DNA from: a virus
Virus record (IMG/VR): IMGVR_UViG_3300035659_000010
Span: 1-63,190 of that record
Direction: 5' to 3' (one strand)
Length of the DNA: 63,190 bases
This document shows, piece after piece, positions 31,892 to 41,129 of the stretch. The number at the start of each line of letters is the position of its first letter. The first letter of the stretch is position 1. The notes beneath the pieces were generated by a model that saw only the letters and a list, made by a program, of their open reading frames with translations, was not told where the DNA came from and made no database searches. A program made the translations under genes and the position numbers.

Positions 31892-32722
31892 ATGACCTAC
31901 GGACCTATCGCATACGAGGACTTGTCCCTGCTGAACGCGCAGTGGTCGCAGGCGCGACCGCCGATGGCTGGACTCGGCTCGACCTGGGGGCAGCACGAGT
32001 ACCGCGATCTCTCGTACCTGAACGCGCGGCTGCGTCCTGGCATGCCGGCACAGGTCGGGATGGGACCGGGCGGCATGGGAGGCGGAAGTCTCGGCGGAAA
32101 CAGCCTGGGGATCATGGTGGACGGAGAGGAGCGTCCCGGCGGCGTCGTCGTCGATGAATACGGGCTCGCGATCCCGTCCGCTAATCAGGAGTCCCCGACT
32201 CCGTCCGACGACATCTCACACGACTACACGCCGCCGGACTACGTTTCCGAGTACGTCGCGCCGACGACGAATACCGCGTCCACCGGACTTGCGCTCAAGT
32301 CTCCCGACTCGCGCGTCTCGGAGCTTCAGGGGCTGCTGAACCGAGTGCTCACGGCGAACGGGTACAATACCCTCGGTACGCCGGACGGGAAACTCGGCAA
32401 GGGGACATGCGGCGCGATCGACTGGTATCTGACTACCGGACACTCGCTGGCCTCTGCCAGTACCGCGCAGCAGATCCAGGCGAACCTCGCGTACACAGGC
32501 GCTCTGTACGACGCGGCTTGCGCAGGTAAGTCCCCGTGGACTTCTCCAAGCAAGCGTTCAACAGCGTCAACGACCAAGACCGATACCACTACAAACAAAA
32601 AATCGTCTACGGCCAGCGTGCTCGGCGGTGGCGGAGGCACGAACTGGATGCTGTACGGCGGCGCGGTCGCTGCGATCCTCGTTGGCGGCGCGCTCGTCTA
32701 CCGTGCGTCCAAGAAGAAGTGA
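31892..32722 (+). CDS. tail-anchored protein with one peptidoglycan-binding-like module, 276 aa
   Basis: ATG 31892 with GAGGAG upstream. N-terminal part is Gly/Met-rich with two YRDLSYLNA/YEDLSLLNA repeats (about 7-17 and 37-47). The module at about 139-175 reads ELQGLLNRVL ... GKLGKGTCGAIDWYL. A Ser/Thr/Lys linker precedes the last helix (MLYGGAVAAILVGGALVYRA) and SKKK. Clearly related to the neighbours at 30742 and 32735. Confidence 0.78.
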   Translation: MTYGPIAYEDLSLLNAQWSQARPPMAGLGSTWGQHEYRDLSYLNARLRPGMPAQVGMGPGGMGGGSLGGNSLGIMVDGEERPGGVVVDEYGLAIPSANQESPTPSDDISHDYTPPDYVSEYVAPTTNTASTGLALKSPDSRVSELQGLLNRVLTANGYNTLGTPDGKLGKGTCGAIDWYLTTGHSLASASTAQQIQANLAYTGALYDAACAGKSPWTSPSKRSTASTTKTDTTTNKKSSTASVLGGGGGTNWMLYGGAVAAILVGGALVYRASKKK

Positions 32723-32734
32723 ATCGAGGATCGC

Positions 32735-33376
32735 ATGATGCACTACGGCACGATGGCTGGACTCGGAAGCGGAAGCCTCTCCGGGAACTCACTCGGCATC
32801 GCCGGGCTCGGTACTACGTCGACCTGGATCGGCTGGTACAACCAGGCGAGCGCAGAGCAGCAGGACGAGTTCGATACCGCCGCGGAGGTCATCGACGCTG
32901 GCGGAGCAGTTCCAGACGACGTGTCGGATGCCGTGCGCGAAGCTCTCGTGATCTATAAGGCGGCCGGCGGGCGCGCCGATCTGGTGCCAGCGTCCCATGA
33001 CTTCACTGCCGCCCAAATCACAGCTGCACAGCAGTTCGTGAACACCGCGCTCGCGAAGGCCGGCTACAAGCAGATCGACGCCGACGGAAAGCTGGGTCCC
33101 GCGACATGCGGCGCGATTATTTGGTACCAGGAAAACGTCGACTCAAAGAGCGGCATTTCCTTCATGGCCGAATGCGCGACGCGGGAGATGACGAACCCGC
33201 CGCGCCCCCCAACGAAGCTCTCCTCTGGAGGTGAGGACGGAGGTGACGGAGGGGCTACGGTGCCGTCGGTCAAGCCAAAGGACCCCGCCCAGGCCAACAT
33301 GCTGTTGTATGGTGGCGCGCTTGCCGCCATCGTCGTCGGCGGCGCGCTCATCTACCGCGCATCCAAGAAGAGGTGA
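32735..33376 (+). CDS. tail-anchored protein, paralogue of the 31892 product, 213 aa
   Basis: The GSLSGNSLGIAGLG start matches GSLGGNSLGIM in the upstream paralogue. Peptidoglycan-binding-like module: AQQFVNTALAKAGYKQI ... DGKLGPATCGAIIWYQ (about 91-132). A short Pro/Gly linker, then membrane helix MLLYGGALAAIVVGGALIYRA and SKKR, almost identical to the 31892 C-terminus. A tandem gene duplication. Confidence 0.8.
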   Translation: MMHYGTMAGLGSGSLSGNSLGIAGLGTTSTWIGWYNQASAEQQDEFDTAAEVIDAGGAVPDDVSDAVREALVIYKAAGGRADLVPASHDFTAAQITAAQQFVNTALAKAGYKQIDADGKLGPATCGAIIWYQENVDSKSGISFMAECATREMTNPPRPPTKLSSGGEDGGDGGATVPSVKPKDPAQANMLLYGGALAAIVVGGALIYRASKKR

Positions 33377-33382
33377 GAGCCC

Positions 33383-33748
33383 ATGCCGACGGCCATCCAG
33401 AGGGTCCAGCAGCGTCTCGGTGTCCAGCAGAGCGGACGCTGGGATAGTCCCACGGACGGAGCCATCCTCGCCTTCCAGCAGACGGCGAAGGGAGCGACGT
33501 ACGCGATGGATCCGCACGGACATCCGGATCCAGCGACGCTCGTGAACCTCGGGTACTACGCGCCAGCGGACATCTTCACGGACGAGTGGACGGCCTACCT
33601 CTCGGGAGGGGCGAAGCCGGGCCACTTCGGGCGCGACGTGCGAGCCTCGATCGATCAGGTGCCGCGGTGGGCGTGGGCAACGCTCGCCGTAGGTTTCGGC
33701 ATCTTCGCGTACATGGCGTACAAGACCGACAAGAAGCGGGGCAAGTAG
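33383..33748 (+). CDS. tail-anchored peptidoglycan-binding-like protein, 121 aa
   Basis: The N-terminus is the best match to a PG_binding_1 repeat: IQRVQQRLGVQQSGRWD followed by GAILAFQQ. Then a linker and one membrane helix (about 95-113, WAWATLAVGFGIFAYMAY) with tail KTDKKRGK. Probably a minimal member of the same family as the three genes upstream. Confidence 0.8.
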   Translation: MPTAIQRVQQRLGVQQSGRWDSPTDGAILAFQQTAKGATYAMDPHGHPDPATLVNLGYYAPADIFTDEWTAYLSGGAKPGHFGRDVRASIDQVPRWAWATLAVGFGIFAYMAYKTDKKRGK

Positions 33749-33751
33749 CTC

Positions 33752-34663
33752 GTGTACACCGAGAAGCTCGCCAACATGTACGCGGACCTCATGGGTCGCC
33801 CCAGCATCCCGTGGGACAAGCTGGAGGCGGACGGTCACGGGCTCTCCGCTGGCAAGTACGACTCCGCGTACCATGCGTACCTCGATGTTGCCTTCTTCGC
33901 CTTCCTCGATGTCGTCTACGGCGTAGACGGGAAGCCGGCGCTCAGTGAGGAGTTCCGAGGCAAGTACAAGACGATCCGCGCGAAGGACGCGCGGAGCGCT
34001 CTCGGTGAGATGATGACACTGATCGAGCAGGTAGGGGCCGACGTCTGGACCGCGGCCAAGAACGGCGACTGGGGCGATGCGGTGAACTTTCCGAGGACCC
34101 TGGCTATGGATTCGTTCGCGACGTTCGCTGCCAACGCCGTGAACAACTTCGCGATGCACAACTCCGGCGTCATGGAAGCGGCCATGCTCAACGGAAACAT
34201 CACCCCGGAAGAGGTGATGGCGCACGCGAACTCCACGGTGCAGACATTCGCCTCGTTCGTTGACCTGAACAAGTCCGGTGACCTGGATCAGTTCAAGAAG
34301 GAGCCGCCTGTCGCTGGGATGGGCATCGCTCCCATCGTCATTGGCGGCTGGGCTCTCGCGGCGCTCGGCATCGTCGTGGTGCTCGGCGCTTGCTACATGG
34401 TCTACGTCCTCAAGATCGCAGCCCCGATCCAGAACAAGGCCATCGAGTACTGCGACCAGCTGGCCAAGTCCGGCACCAACGAGGACAAGCGAACGTGCCT
34501 CGCCGCGCTCCAGAAGATCCAGGAGAACGGGAACGCCGATCTCCTCGGTTTCTTGGGCAAGGCGATCAGTCCGATCGTGTGGGTGGCTGCCGTCGGACTC
34601 GGCTTGTACGTGGCGGCCATGGTCCTGCCAGGGATGCTCGCGCGTCGGAGGATGACGGCATGA
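33752..34663 (+). CDS. two-helix membrane protein, 303 aa
   Basis: GTG start. A helical soluble domain of about 185 residues (Asp/Ala-rich, with FAFLDVVYG and FATFAANAVNNFAMHN), a Pro/Gly linker GMGIAP, then membrane helix 1 (about 193-220), a 45-residue soluble helical insert with two cysteines, and membrane helix 2 (about 274-295) ending RRRMTA. The insert between helices is unusual among its neighbours. Function unknown. Confidence 0.75.
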   Translation: MYTEKLANMYADLMGRPSIPWDKLEADGHGLSAGKYDSAYHAYLDVAFFAFLDVVYGVDGKPALSEEFRGKYKTIRAKDARSALGEMMTLIEQVGADVWTAAKNGDWGDAVNFPRTLAMDSFATFAANAVNNFAMHNSGVMEAAMLNGNITPEEVMAHANSTVQTFASFVDLNKSGDLDQFKKEPPVAGMGIAPIVIGGWALAALGIVVVLGACYMVYVLKIAAPIQNKAIEYCDQLAKSGTNEDKRTCLAALQKIQENGNADLLGFLGKAISPIVWVAAVGLGLYVAAMVLPGMLARRRMTA

Positions 34664-35001
34664 TCTACTCCCGATGGAAGCCGGACACGGGCGGGTTCGA
34701 GTACCTGGAGGTGCCAGGCAGCCACAACATCAATGACGATCTGCCGACGCCGGAGCTTCGGCCGGCGACGAAGATCGGTGTGCCGTCCATCGAAGCAGGG
34801 CGTCCTGTGCCTCCCGGAGCGCAGGTGGTCGGGGAGGGTGATGCCGCTGTAGGCGTCATCGCGCCAGTCGATCGGGCGCGCATCGTCCGCAGGACACGTT
34901 CCCTGGCCGGGCTCGACGGTGGCCCGTCATCGACGGTACTCTGGTTCGCTGCGGGAGCCGCCGGTGTGGCGCTGCTCTGGTACGTCGCAAAGAAGAGGTA
35001 G
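34660..35001 (+). CDS. tail-anchored protein, 113 aa
   Basis: ATG overlaps the previous stop as ATGA; starts MIYSRWKPD. Polar ectodomain with many prolines, a SLAGLDGG motif, one membrane helix (VLWFAAGAAGVALLWYV) and tail AKKR. Confidence 0.78.
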   Translation: MIYSRWKPDTGGFEYLEVPGSHNINDDLPTPELRPATKIGVPSIEAGRPVPPGAQVVGEGDAAVGVIAPVDRARIVRRTRSLAGLDGGPSSTVLWFAAGAAGVALLWYVAKKR

Positions 35002-35008
35002 CTCGTTC

Positions 35009-35575
35009 ATGGTACTTCGGGTCGTCGATACCAAGCCGCAGGCGATCAAGACGTTCGAGACGTTCTACGCCCGCGCACCAGCGAAGGAGATCGAGTTCTC
35101 CTTCACCTGGCCGAAGCAGATGCAGGAGATCGGCGTCGGCGGCGCGGAGATGTACCGCTCGAACAAGTGGAAGAAGAACCTGTCCGAGTACGAGGACTAC
35201 AAGCATGTCGACGAGGGGAGCCGCACGATCTACGCGGAACCTGGGTTCCTGCGACCGTGGGGCAGCCCCTCCAAGAAGATCGAGGTCGTCGGACCGATGG
35301 TGAAGTTCGACCCGCCGATGCCGAAGCACTTCACGCAGCTGGGCCCACTGCTCGGGGTGCAGGTGCGTCTGTATCGGGAGTCGGACGACGGTGACTTCGT
35401 GCTGCGCAAGGACGACGAGGGGCTCTTCGAGGTGTCCGTTGCTCGCGCCTGGCTCGGGGCGACGAAGCACCCGAAAACCGGGGAGACATTCCTGTTCGTC
35501 TACACCCCGGACGGGGTGCACATGATCCTGACCGGGGGCTCGCTGACGATCGGCAAGGACGGGATCGCGGGATGA
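35009..35575 (+). CDS. soluble unknown protein, 188 aa
   Basis: ATG 35009 with GAGG upstream. One of the few genes here without a membrane helix. Strand-rich, with VDTKPQAIKTFETFYAR, FSFTWPKQM and repeated acidic/Lys patches, plus a late FLFVYTPDGVHMILTGG. Perhaps a minor capsid or peripheral virion protein. Family not recognised. Confidence 0.75.
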   Translation: MVLRVVDTKPQAIKTFETFYARAPAKEIEFSFTWPKQMQEIGVGGAEMYRSNKWKKNLSEYEDYKHVDEGSRTIYAEPGFLRPWGSPSKKIEVVGPMVKFDPPMPKHFTQLGPLLGVQVRLYRESDDGDFVLRKDDEGLFEVSVARAWLGATKHPKTGETFLFVYTPDGVHMILTGGSLTIGKDGIAG

Positions 35576-37662
35576 CTTTCTCCAGCGGCCGCGGCCCGCA
35601 CATCTGGGTGCCTCGGCGGCTGTCTGGGCTCGGGCAGGCTCCGGGCGGCAAGTACATCATCCCGGCGACCATCGGAACGATCGAGGCCGTCACCGCGGCT
35701 GGAGCGTCGGCTCCCGCGTTCGTGAGGAGCGTGGCTCCCGGAGCGCAGGGGTACATACCTGCGTCGGTCGCGAGTTCCCTGCCGCGAACGTGGGTGCCGC
35801 TCGTTGACCCGACCACGAGCCAAGGACAATCCGCGCTCGGGCAGTGGGCGAAGGACCAGGCGCTCACTTTCGCGGGGAGCCAGATCGGTCCAGGCATCGA
35901 AGCTGGCCGACGCATGTACGAGGAGAAGCTGTCGGCTGCCGGCAGGCCAGTGGTGGCAGAGATCCGCTCGGCGATGCCCCAGGATGACATCAGCCAGTGG
36001 GGCTACGAATACCTGCTGCACCACCCGGAACTGTTCACTCAGGCTCCGACGCCAGAGGCGGCCGTCGCGATGGCGCAGGCTTTCATCGCGGCGAACTGCG
36101 ATCGAATTGGTCTGCCTCCCGAGTTCATTGCCGCCTCGACGCTCATCCACAACTTCCCCACAACTGTGGAGAACGCGGAGCAGTGGGGGGTCACGCTCGG
36201 GACCGCGTACCTCTCGCAGTTCGGGGTGCCCATCATCACGGATGCGAACCCGAATACCTTCCTCGGTTCCTGTGCCAGAGGCGCGATTGCACAGACGTTC
36301 CCCGGCATCCCGCTTGGGTTGTGCGAGGCGACCTACGGCTCTCTCAGCAACGGGTCGATCAATTTCGACGAAGCGCAAGGGCTTGTCATCCAGGCATGTG
36401 GCTGGATCGCTGGCGCTGTCGGGCAGGCTTTCGGGCTCCCGGCTCCGATCGGAGCAGTACTCGGGCAGGTCATTGCGAGCGTGCTCGTCCCCATCATCTC
36501 GGACGCGCTCGGTTTCGGTCCGAGCGATAGCGAGAAGCTGAACCGTGCGCAGGAGGCAGCGTCACGAGCCGCTGCGTCGGCAACCGTCGCCTGCACCGAA
36601 CTCGCCCGCGCGCTGTGGCTCCAGTACCAGCACTACTGGGAGTCGATGCAAGGCAACCTGCAGACGCTGATGCGAGCGAACCTGGAGTGGCTGGTCACCA
36701 GCGGTAGCTGCGGCCTGAACGACGGCGTTCGTTTGTTCCCGGCGTCATCTCCCAGCGCGGACACGCTCGACATCGTGAGAGACCCATCGGGGGCCGCGAT
36801 CTTGCTGAACGAGAGCGACGTGCGAGCGAAGCGCGCTCGACCGAAGTACATGCGGTACCAGAGACCCGTCGTCGGTCGTGGTTGCGTGCTGCCGCTCGGC
36901 TGCCCATACGGCGCGTACGGCATCGACGGTGTCGTGAATCGCGACAAGTACGATCTCTCCATGGGAGAGTTAAAGCAGGCACATGTTCCTGTGATCAGTC
37001 AAGGCGGGTACGCCGCGTGCGACGCGCTCGGGGCGCTCGCGTTCTGGAACGCGCGCCGGTACGTGACGCCGTATCAGATCGTTCTCGCCATGTACGGCGA
37101 GGAATACGCGCGGGAGACCGGGACCGGCTACGACAACAAGCTCGCCGGTCGCTTGAACATGTGGGTGCAGCGCTACGGCGCGTACCAGGGGAGCCAGATG
37201 GATTCGCGTACCCAGCCGCACTGGGAAGGCGTGGTGCACTCCGATGAGGAGTACCTGCAGTTCATCGGGCGCGTGCGGACCACCGGCAGCGCTGGCGAGA
37301 GCGTCGGCGACTGCATGACGCCTCAATGGGCGACGTACCTGTCCGGTTCGCTGCAGCAGGCAGCGGCGGCGTCGGCGCTCGTGCAGCGCGATGTGACTCG
37401 AACGGTGTTGTCCAACATCACGCAGTACAAGATCCAGCGGCAGATGGAGGAACTGACGGGCAATCAATGGAAGGTCGCGAGCGCGGCGCAACAGCGAGCG
37501 GCCGTACGAGCGGTCGCGGCCCGAGCCGCTTCGTTCCGTACGGCGATTCGCGAGGCGAAGCGAAAGGGCGCGGAGCACAGAGACATGCTCAACTACAGCC
37601 TTCTAGCTGCCGGAGGCGCCGCCCTCGCTGGGTGGGCCGTCTCCAGGAGAAGCAGACGATGA
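35572..37662 (+). CDS. large tail-anchored protein, 696 aa
   Basis: ATG overlaps the previous stop. Long helical body, with a hydrophobic Ala/Gly/Pro stretch near 275-320 (GWIAGAVGQAFGLPAPIGAVLG), then a Gln-Gly-Gly-Tyr-Ala-Ala-Cys segment with C483 followed by a helix, reminiscent of the active-site start of papain-like peptidases; a matching His/Asn pair is not evident. Final membrane helix (about 672-690) and SRRSRR. Second longest protein of the structural-looking block; may be a vertex or membrane-penetration component. Peptidase activity is only a suggestion. Confidence 0.7.
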   Translation: MTFSSGRGPHIWVPRRLSGLGQAPGGKYIIPATIGTIEAVTAAGASAPAFVRSVAPGAQGYIPASVASSLPRTWVPLVDPTTSQGQSALGQWAKDQALTFAGSQIGPGIEAGRRMYEEKLSAAGRPVVAEIRSAMPQDDISQWGYEYLLHHPELFTQAPTPEAAVAMAQAFIAANCDRIGLPPEFIAASTLIHNFPTTVENAEQWGVTLGTAYLSQFGVPIITDANPNTFLGSCARGAIAQTFPGIPLGLCEATYGSLSNGSINFDEAQGLVIQACGWIAGAVGQAFGLPAPIGAVLGQVIASVLVPIISDALGFGPSDSEKLNRAQEAASRAAASATVACTELARALWLQYQHYWESMQGNLQTLMRANLEWLVTSGSCGLNDGVRLFPASSPSADTLDIVRDPSGAAILLNESDVRAKRARPKYMRYQRPVVGRGCVLPLGCPYGAYGIDGVVNRDKYDLSMGELKQAHVPVISQGGYAACDALGALAFWNARRYVTPYQIVLAMYGEEYARETGTGYDNKLAGRLNMWVQRYGAYQGSQMDSRTQPHWEGVVHSDEEYLQFIGRVRTTGSAGESVGDCMTPQWATYLSGSLQQAAAASALVQRDVTRTVLSNITQYKIQRQMEELTGNQWKVASAAQQRAAVRAVAARAASFRTAIREAKRKGAEHRDMLNYSLLAAGGAALAGWAVSRRSRR

Positions 37663-37829
37663 GCGCCGCCGTGCAGAAACCAACGCTGACGCAGGAACAG
37701 AAAGATTTTCTGGCAGTCGTTAGCGCTCTGTCTCAGCAAGAGAAAGCGGAGGTGCGTCTCACTTCCGCTGGCGTCGCCGGGCTCGGACTGCTGACTGCCG
37801 CCGCGTACCTGATCTGGAGCAAGCGATGA
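37659..37829 (+). CDS. tail-anchored mini-protein, 56 aa
   Basis: ATGA overlap at both ends. An N-terminal charged helix (LTQEQKDFLAVVSALSQQEKAEV), then one membrane helix (about 35-52, SAGVAGLGLLTAAAYLIW) and SKR. Confidence 0.75.
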   Translation: MSAAVQKPTLTQEQKDFLAVVSALSQQEKAEVRLTSAGVAGLGLLTAAAYLIWSKR

Positions 37830-38932
37830 GCTTCTCTGGCCTTGGAGGTGGATGGGTTGAGATGCCGCTGCCCGTAGCTGGGCAGTACGACTATCTCAGC
37901 GGAGGCGTCGGACTTGCTGAGCTTCAACGCCTGGCTACCGAGGTTGTCGATTTATTGATCAGCGGGAAGGCCGGCGCTGTCCGTGGTCTTATCCCGTATG
38001 GCAGCGCCAGCGCGTACCAGTGGACCGACGCGAACCGCACTTACGTGCCGGCCAACCCTCTCATCGCAGCAATCTGGAATGGGCAAATCGCCTCGGCGCG
38101 TTTGCTGGCTGCTCTCGTGGTCAACACGCTTGTGCGAGAGCAGGCGACGAAGGCCCCGAAGGATCGCAAGTCCGCTCAGTCTCTTGCGTGGGACGTTGTT
38201 CCGCGTCTTACGAGCACGCTCCTGAACGGTGGCGACCCAGCCGGATGTCTGATGACTCTGCAGGACGGAATGAACGCCTGGAGCGGCGTTGCCAACGTCG
38301 TCGAGGTCACGCAAACATCCGTCCAGAACGGCAGTAGCCGCACGCTGAGTTACTGGTGCGATCGAGAATTTATTCTCTCCAGCAGCACTCCGTGTCAGCC
38401 AGATGCGATCTGTAAATGGAAAGTGGACGGAAGCGGAGTCCCGCGCCCTGTTGTTGTTCCGAAGCCAGCGGCAGACGCGATCCTCGCGCCGAAAACGGCA
38501 GCCTCCAATGCGCCGCAGCCGCCCCCGACGCATGCGCAGGTCGATGCGATCGTCACGCAGAAGATGGCTGACGAGGGACAAAGTCTTGAGCACATGGAGT
38601 CCGTACAGGAACTCCAAGAGCTAGCCATATACCTGGGCGCGCTGGCGCAAGCGCGCCAGTGGCTGACTCTCGGTCTGCATATTCCTGCGGGCGCTACCGA
38701 CGCGCAGGTCTGGGCCGCGCTCAAGGCACGCGACATCGATCCGGCGGAAGCGCTCGACTGGTTCTTCGGGTGCGATGCCGGAGCGGACTGTTTCCGCGAA
38801 CGCATGAACCGCGCGCTCGGTGAGGCCGAAGAGCGTGCGCGAAGCAAACGCACGAAGCTCATGGTTGGCGTCGGCGCTGCTGGGGCCGCACTGGTTGCCA
38901 TCCTCGCGCTCCGTAGTAGAGGGGGTCGCTGA
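37826..38932 (+). CDS. tail-anchored protein, 368 aa
   Basis: Starts with FSGLGGGW. Mixed helical ectodomain with cysteine pairs (CREFILSSSTPCQPDAICKW-like pattern: CDREF ... CQPDAICKW), a Pro-rich linker near 215-230, and a helical C-terminal domain with CDAGADCF. Last helix KLMVGVGAAGAALVAILAL and tail RSRGGR. The cysteines suggest an oxidising or extracytoplasmic location, or metal binding. Unknown family. Confidence 0.75.
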   Translation: MSFSGLGGGWVEMPLPVAGQYDYLSGGVGLAELQRLATEVVDLLISGKAGAVRGLIPYGSASAYQWTDANRTYVPANPLIAAIWNGQIASARLLAALVVNTLVREQATKAPKDRKSAQSLAWDVVPRLTSTLLNGGDPAGCLMTLQDGMNAWSGVANVVEVTQTSVQNGSSRTLSYWCDREFILSSSTPCQPDAICKWKVDGSGVPRPVVVPKPAADAILAPKTAASNAPQPPPTHAQVDAIVTQKMADEGQSLEHMESVQELQELAIYLGALAQARQWLTLGLHIPAGATDAQVWAALKARDIDPAEALDWFFGCDAGADCFRERMNRALGEAEERARSKRTKLMVGVGAAGAALVAILALRSRGGR

Positions 38933-39318
38933 TGCCGGTACGCGATGTTCCCGTGTCTGTGCGCACCGCCGTGGCAGCGAGAGCCGAAACGGCGCAGACG
39001 GAGCGCGACGCGCGGAAGTGGGCGTACCTTCTGATCCTGCTGCAAGAGGCAGGCGTCGATCCGGCGAAGGTGCCGCCTGAGCAGTTGAAGTACGCGCTCA
39101 TGTCGCCGTACGAGCGGCACGGGTACACGCAGCAGTCCGTCGAAAGCTGGGTCAGCATGTGCGATCCAGCCGTCAAGCCGAAGTGGAACGAGATCGACTG
39201 CTTCCGAACACAGGCACGCGCGGCGCTGAAGCGCCCCTCTTCTCTGGGGAGACGTGTCGCGCTCGTCGGCGGGGCGGCGTTTGCCGCGGCTTTTCTGCTG
39301 ACGCGCTCACGTACGTGA
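38932..39318 (+). CDS. tail-anchored protein, 128 aa
   Basis: ATG shares its A with the previous TGA. Charged helical ectodomain with two cysteines (SMCDPAVK, DCFRTQ), one membrane helix (VALVGGAAFAAAFLLT) and tail RSRT. Its 3' end overlaps the leftward phosphatase gene by 12 bases, so the rightward operon ends here against a convergent cassette. Confidence 0.78.
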   Translation: MPVRDVPVSVRTAVAARAETAQTERDARKWAYLLILLQEAGVDPAKVPPEQLKYALMSPYERHGYTQQSVESWVSMCDPAVKPKWNEIDCFRTQARAALKRPSSLGRRVALVGGAAFAAAFLLTRSRT

Positions 39319-40059
39319 CGATGGCAGGCGAAGCCTAAGCCAGCCCAAGGTGGAGCCTGGATCTTCGCTCCGATAGGTTGGGATCAGTCTTCCGGCATGA
39401 GTCTCGTACATACGGAGTGGGTCTGGATGCTCCGCGACGCTGGCCGCAGCGAACACACGCCCGATGTCCAGGTGTCGATGGTCGTGCCCACAGCACAGCC
39501 AGACATGTTGGTGAGACTTCAGTAGGTCTGTCATGTCGTGGCGGTTGACGAGCCCATCGAGCGGCTGAAGCAGGCTCAGTTGCGGCCCATGATGCATGGC
39601 TACGACCATGACTTTTCCTAATACCATCGAGGCTCCAGCGATCTCGTGGAGCATCCGTAGCGATGCGCGGTCGACGTATCCGATGGCCCAAAAAGCAGGA
39701 GCCCTTCCTCCCACATGGGTAGAGATCGGCACGATAACAGCGTCGCCAATGTCCGTGAACATCCCTGGAGTGCTGGTATTCGCGAACGCGCGAAGCGGCC
39801 CGTCGATAGCTGTCTGCCATGTCCGAGAGTGGCCATCGTGGTTCCCCGGGACCATGGTTACGGCGTGAGCGGGCCATCCGCGTAGCGCGTTCGCGAGTTC
39901 TTGGAACTCGTTAGGTCGACCATGCCCGGTCAAGTCTCCGGTGAGGAGCAAGTGCTGCGCCCCCAGCCCCCACGCCTTTTCAAGCACTGCGTCGAAGCGC
40001 TGCCTGTGCGCCGCAGATCCATCCAGATGAGTGTCAGTCAGGTGCGCGATGCGCGTCAT
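39307..40059 (-). CDS. calcineurin-like metallophosphoesterase
   Basis: 250 residues. All family motifs are visible: DTHL (D-x-H) at about 9-12, LTGDLTG, GNHDGHS, MHHGP, and GHDHRH. Two-metal enzymes of this type hydrolyse phosphomono- or diesters of nucleotides, nucleic acids or proteins. Overlaps the glycosyltransferase gene by ATGA within a leftward cassette of three, so it may serve glycan or nucleotide-sugar chemistry, or host second-messenger removal. Confidence 0.9.
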   Translation of the reverse strand: MTRIAHLTDTHLDGSAAHRQRFDAVLEKAWGLGAQHLLLTGDLTGHGRPNEFQELANALRGWPAHAVTMVPGNHDGHSRTWQTAIDGPLRAFANTSTPGMFTDIGDAVIVPISTHVGGRAPAFWAIGYVDRASLRMLHEIAGASMVLGKVMVVAMHHGPQLSLLQPLDGLVNRHDMTDLLKSHQHVWLCCGHDHRHLDIGRVFAAASVAEHPDPLRMYETHAGRLIPTYRSEDPGSTLGWLRLRLPSSRT

Positions 40060-41129
40060 GCTACCTCTCGCAGAGCACGGTCCACAGAATCGAATAGGTC
40101 ATGGTTTCCGTCGTGACGAAACTCACGGAGCTTGTCCGCGTATCTGGGGACGTTCTTCATAAAGGATTGCAGCGCCAGCAACGTAAGCCTGTCGCAGCGC
40201 TCTCCGTAGCCGAGAGCCGAGAGATAGTTTGCGTTCAAGATTTGCTCGAACTGCATCCCGTACGGGACGGCCAACATGGGCTTCCCAAGAAAGATCGCCT
40301 CGGTCATAAATGTGAATCCGGAGCCACCAATAACGCCACGCGCGGCAGCTACATCTCTGATGAAGTCTGCGTCGGAAAAAGGACAGAAGGTGATGTTCCC
40401 GTCGGTCTGCCGTTTTTTCTGCGTGGACTTACCGTAGAGAAGTACCGGCACGTTGACGGTCTGGAGCATTGACGCGAGGCTGGCGTGGTCGGCCTTGTCG
40501 TTGAAGTAAGCAACGATGTGTTCGCCCGTCGCAGCAGTCTCCTTGGCAGCCAGAATTTCGGCGCGCAGGATAGGTAGATGCAACGAGGTCGTGCTGCGCA
40601 GCAGTGGAGCCGCCGCGAAAGTCGTGATCAGGTACCGATGCGCAAACGGGATCAGGTTCTCGCAGATGGTGTACATGAACGACGCGGCTGAGTAATCCCG
40701 GCTCTGGATCATCTCCGGGCGGTGCTGGCAGTGGTTCAAGAAATGGATGTTGTCGACCGCGATGAGCGGCTTCCCCATGAACATGGCGTAGCGCGCAGTG
40801 GCCGGCTCAAAATCCGTAATCACGACATCAGGGAACTGAGTGACGAACGACATGTTCGCTAACATGTTGTGCTGCGCGCCAGCGGCTAGCTTGCATGCGT
40901 TGGAAATAAATGTCCCGAGCGGGGAGACGACGTTGTTCGTGATCTTTGAACCCATGCCGACGATGCCGATCGTCGGCCACCTCCGAGCATGTTTCTGAAG
41001 GTATCGCAGCCCTCCGTCGTGCGACACGAACGTGACTTGATGACCTTGATCTTGTAGATGAGCAGCGAGTACGGCGGAGCGCATGACGTGCCCCATGCCG
41101 TCTCCGCACGCCCCGTACAGAATGTTCAC
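40056..41129 (-). CDS. GT-B glycosyltransferase, MurG-like
   Basis: 357 residues. N-terminal GACGDGMGHVMRS is the acceptor-side Gly-rich loop of MurG/UDP-glucosyltransferase-type folds; the C-terminal half has VIGGSGFTFMTEAIFLGKPMLAVPYG, the donor-binding segment with a nucleotide-sugar pocket. This looks like the small family of MurG-related phage and archaeal transferases. Could decorate the virion, phage DNA or host surface to block superinfection. Confidence 0.87.
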   Translation of the reverse strand: MNILYGACGDGMGHVMRSAVLAAHLQDQGHQVTFVSHDGGLRYLQKHARRWPTIGIVGMGSKITNNVVSPLGTFISNACKLAAGAQHNMLANMSFVTQFPDVVITDFEPATARYAMFMGKPLIAVDNIHFLNHCQHRPEMIQSRDYSAASFMYTICENLIPFAHRYLITTFAAAPLLRSTTSLHLPILRAEILAAKETAATGEHIVAYFNDKADHASLASMLQTVNVPVLLYGKSTQKKRQTDGNITFCPFSDADFIRDVAAARGVIGGSGFTFMTEAIFLGKPMLAVPYGMQFEQILNANYLSALGYGERCDRLTLLALQSFMKNVPRYADKLREFRHDGNHDLFDSVDRALREVA

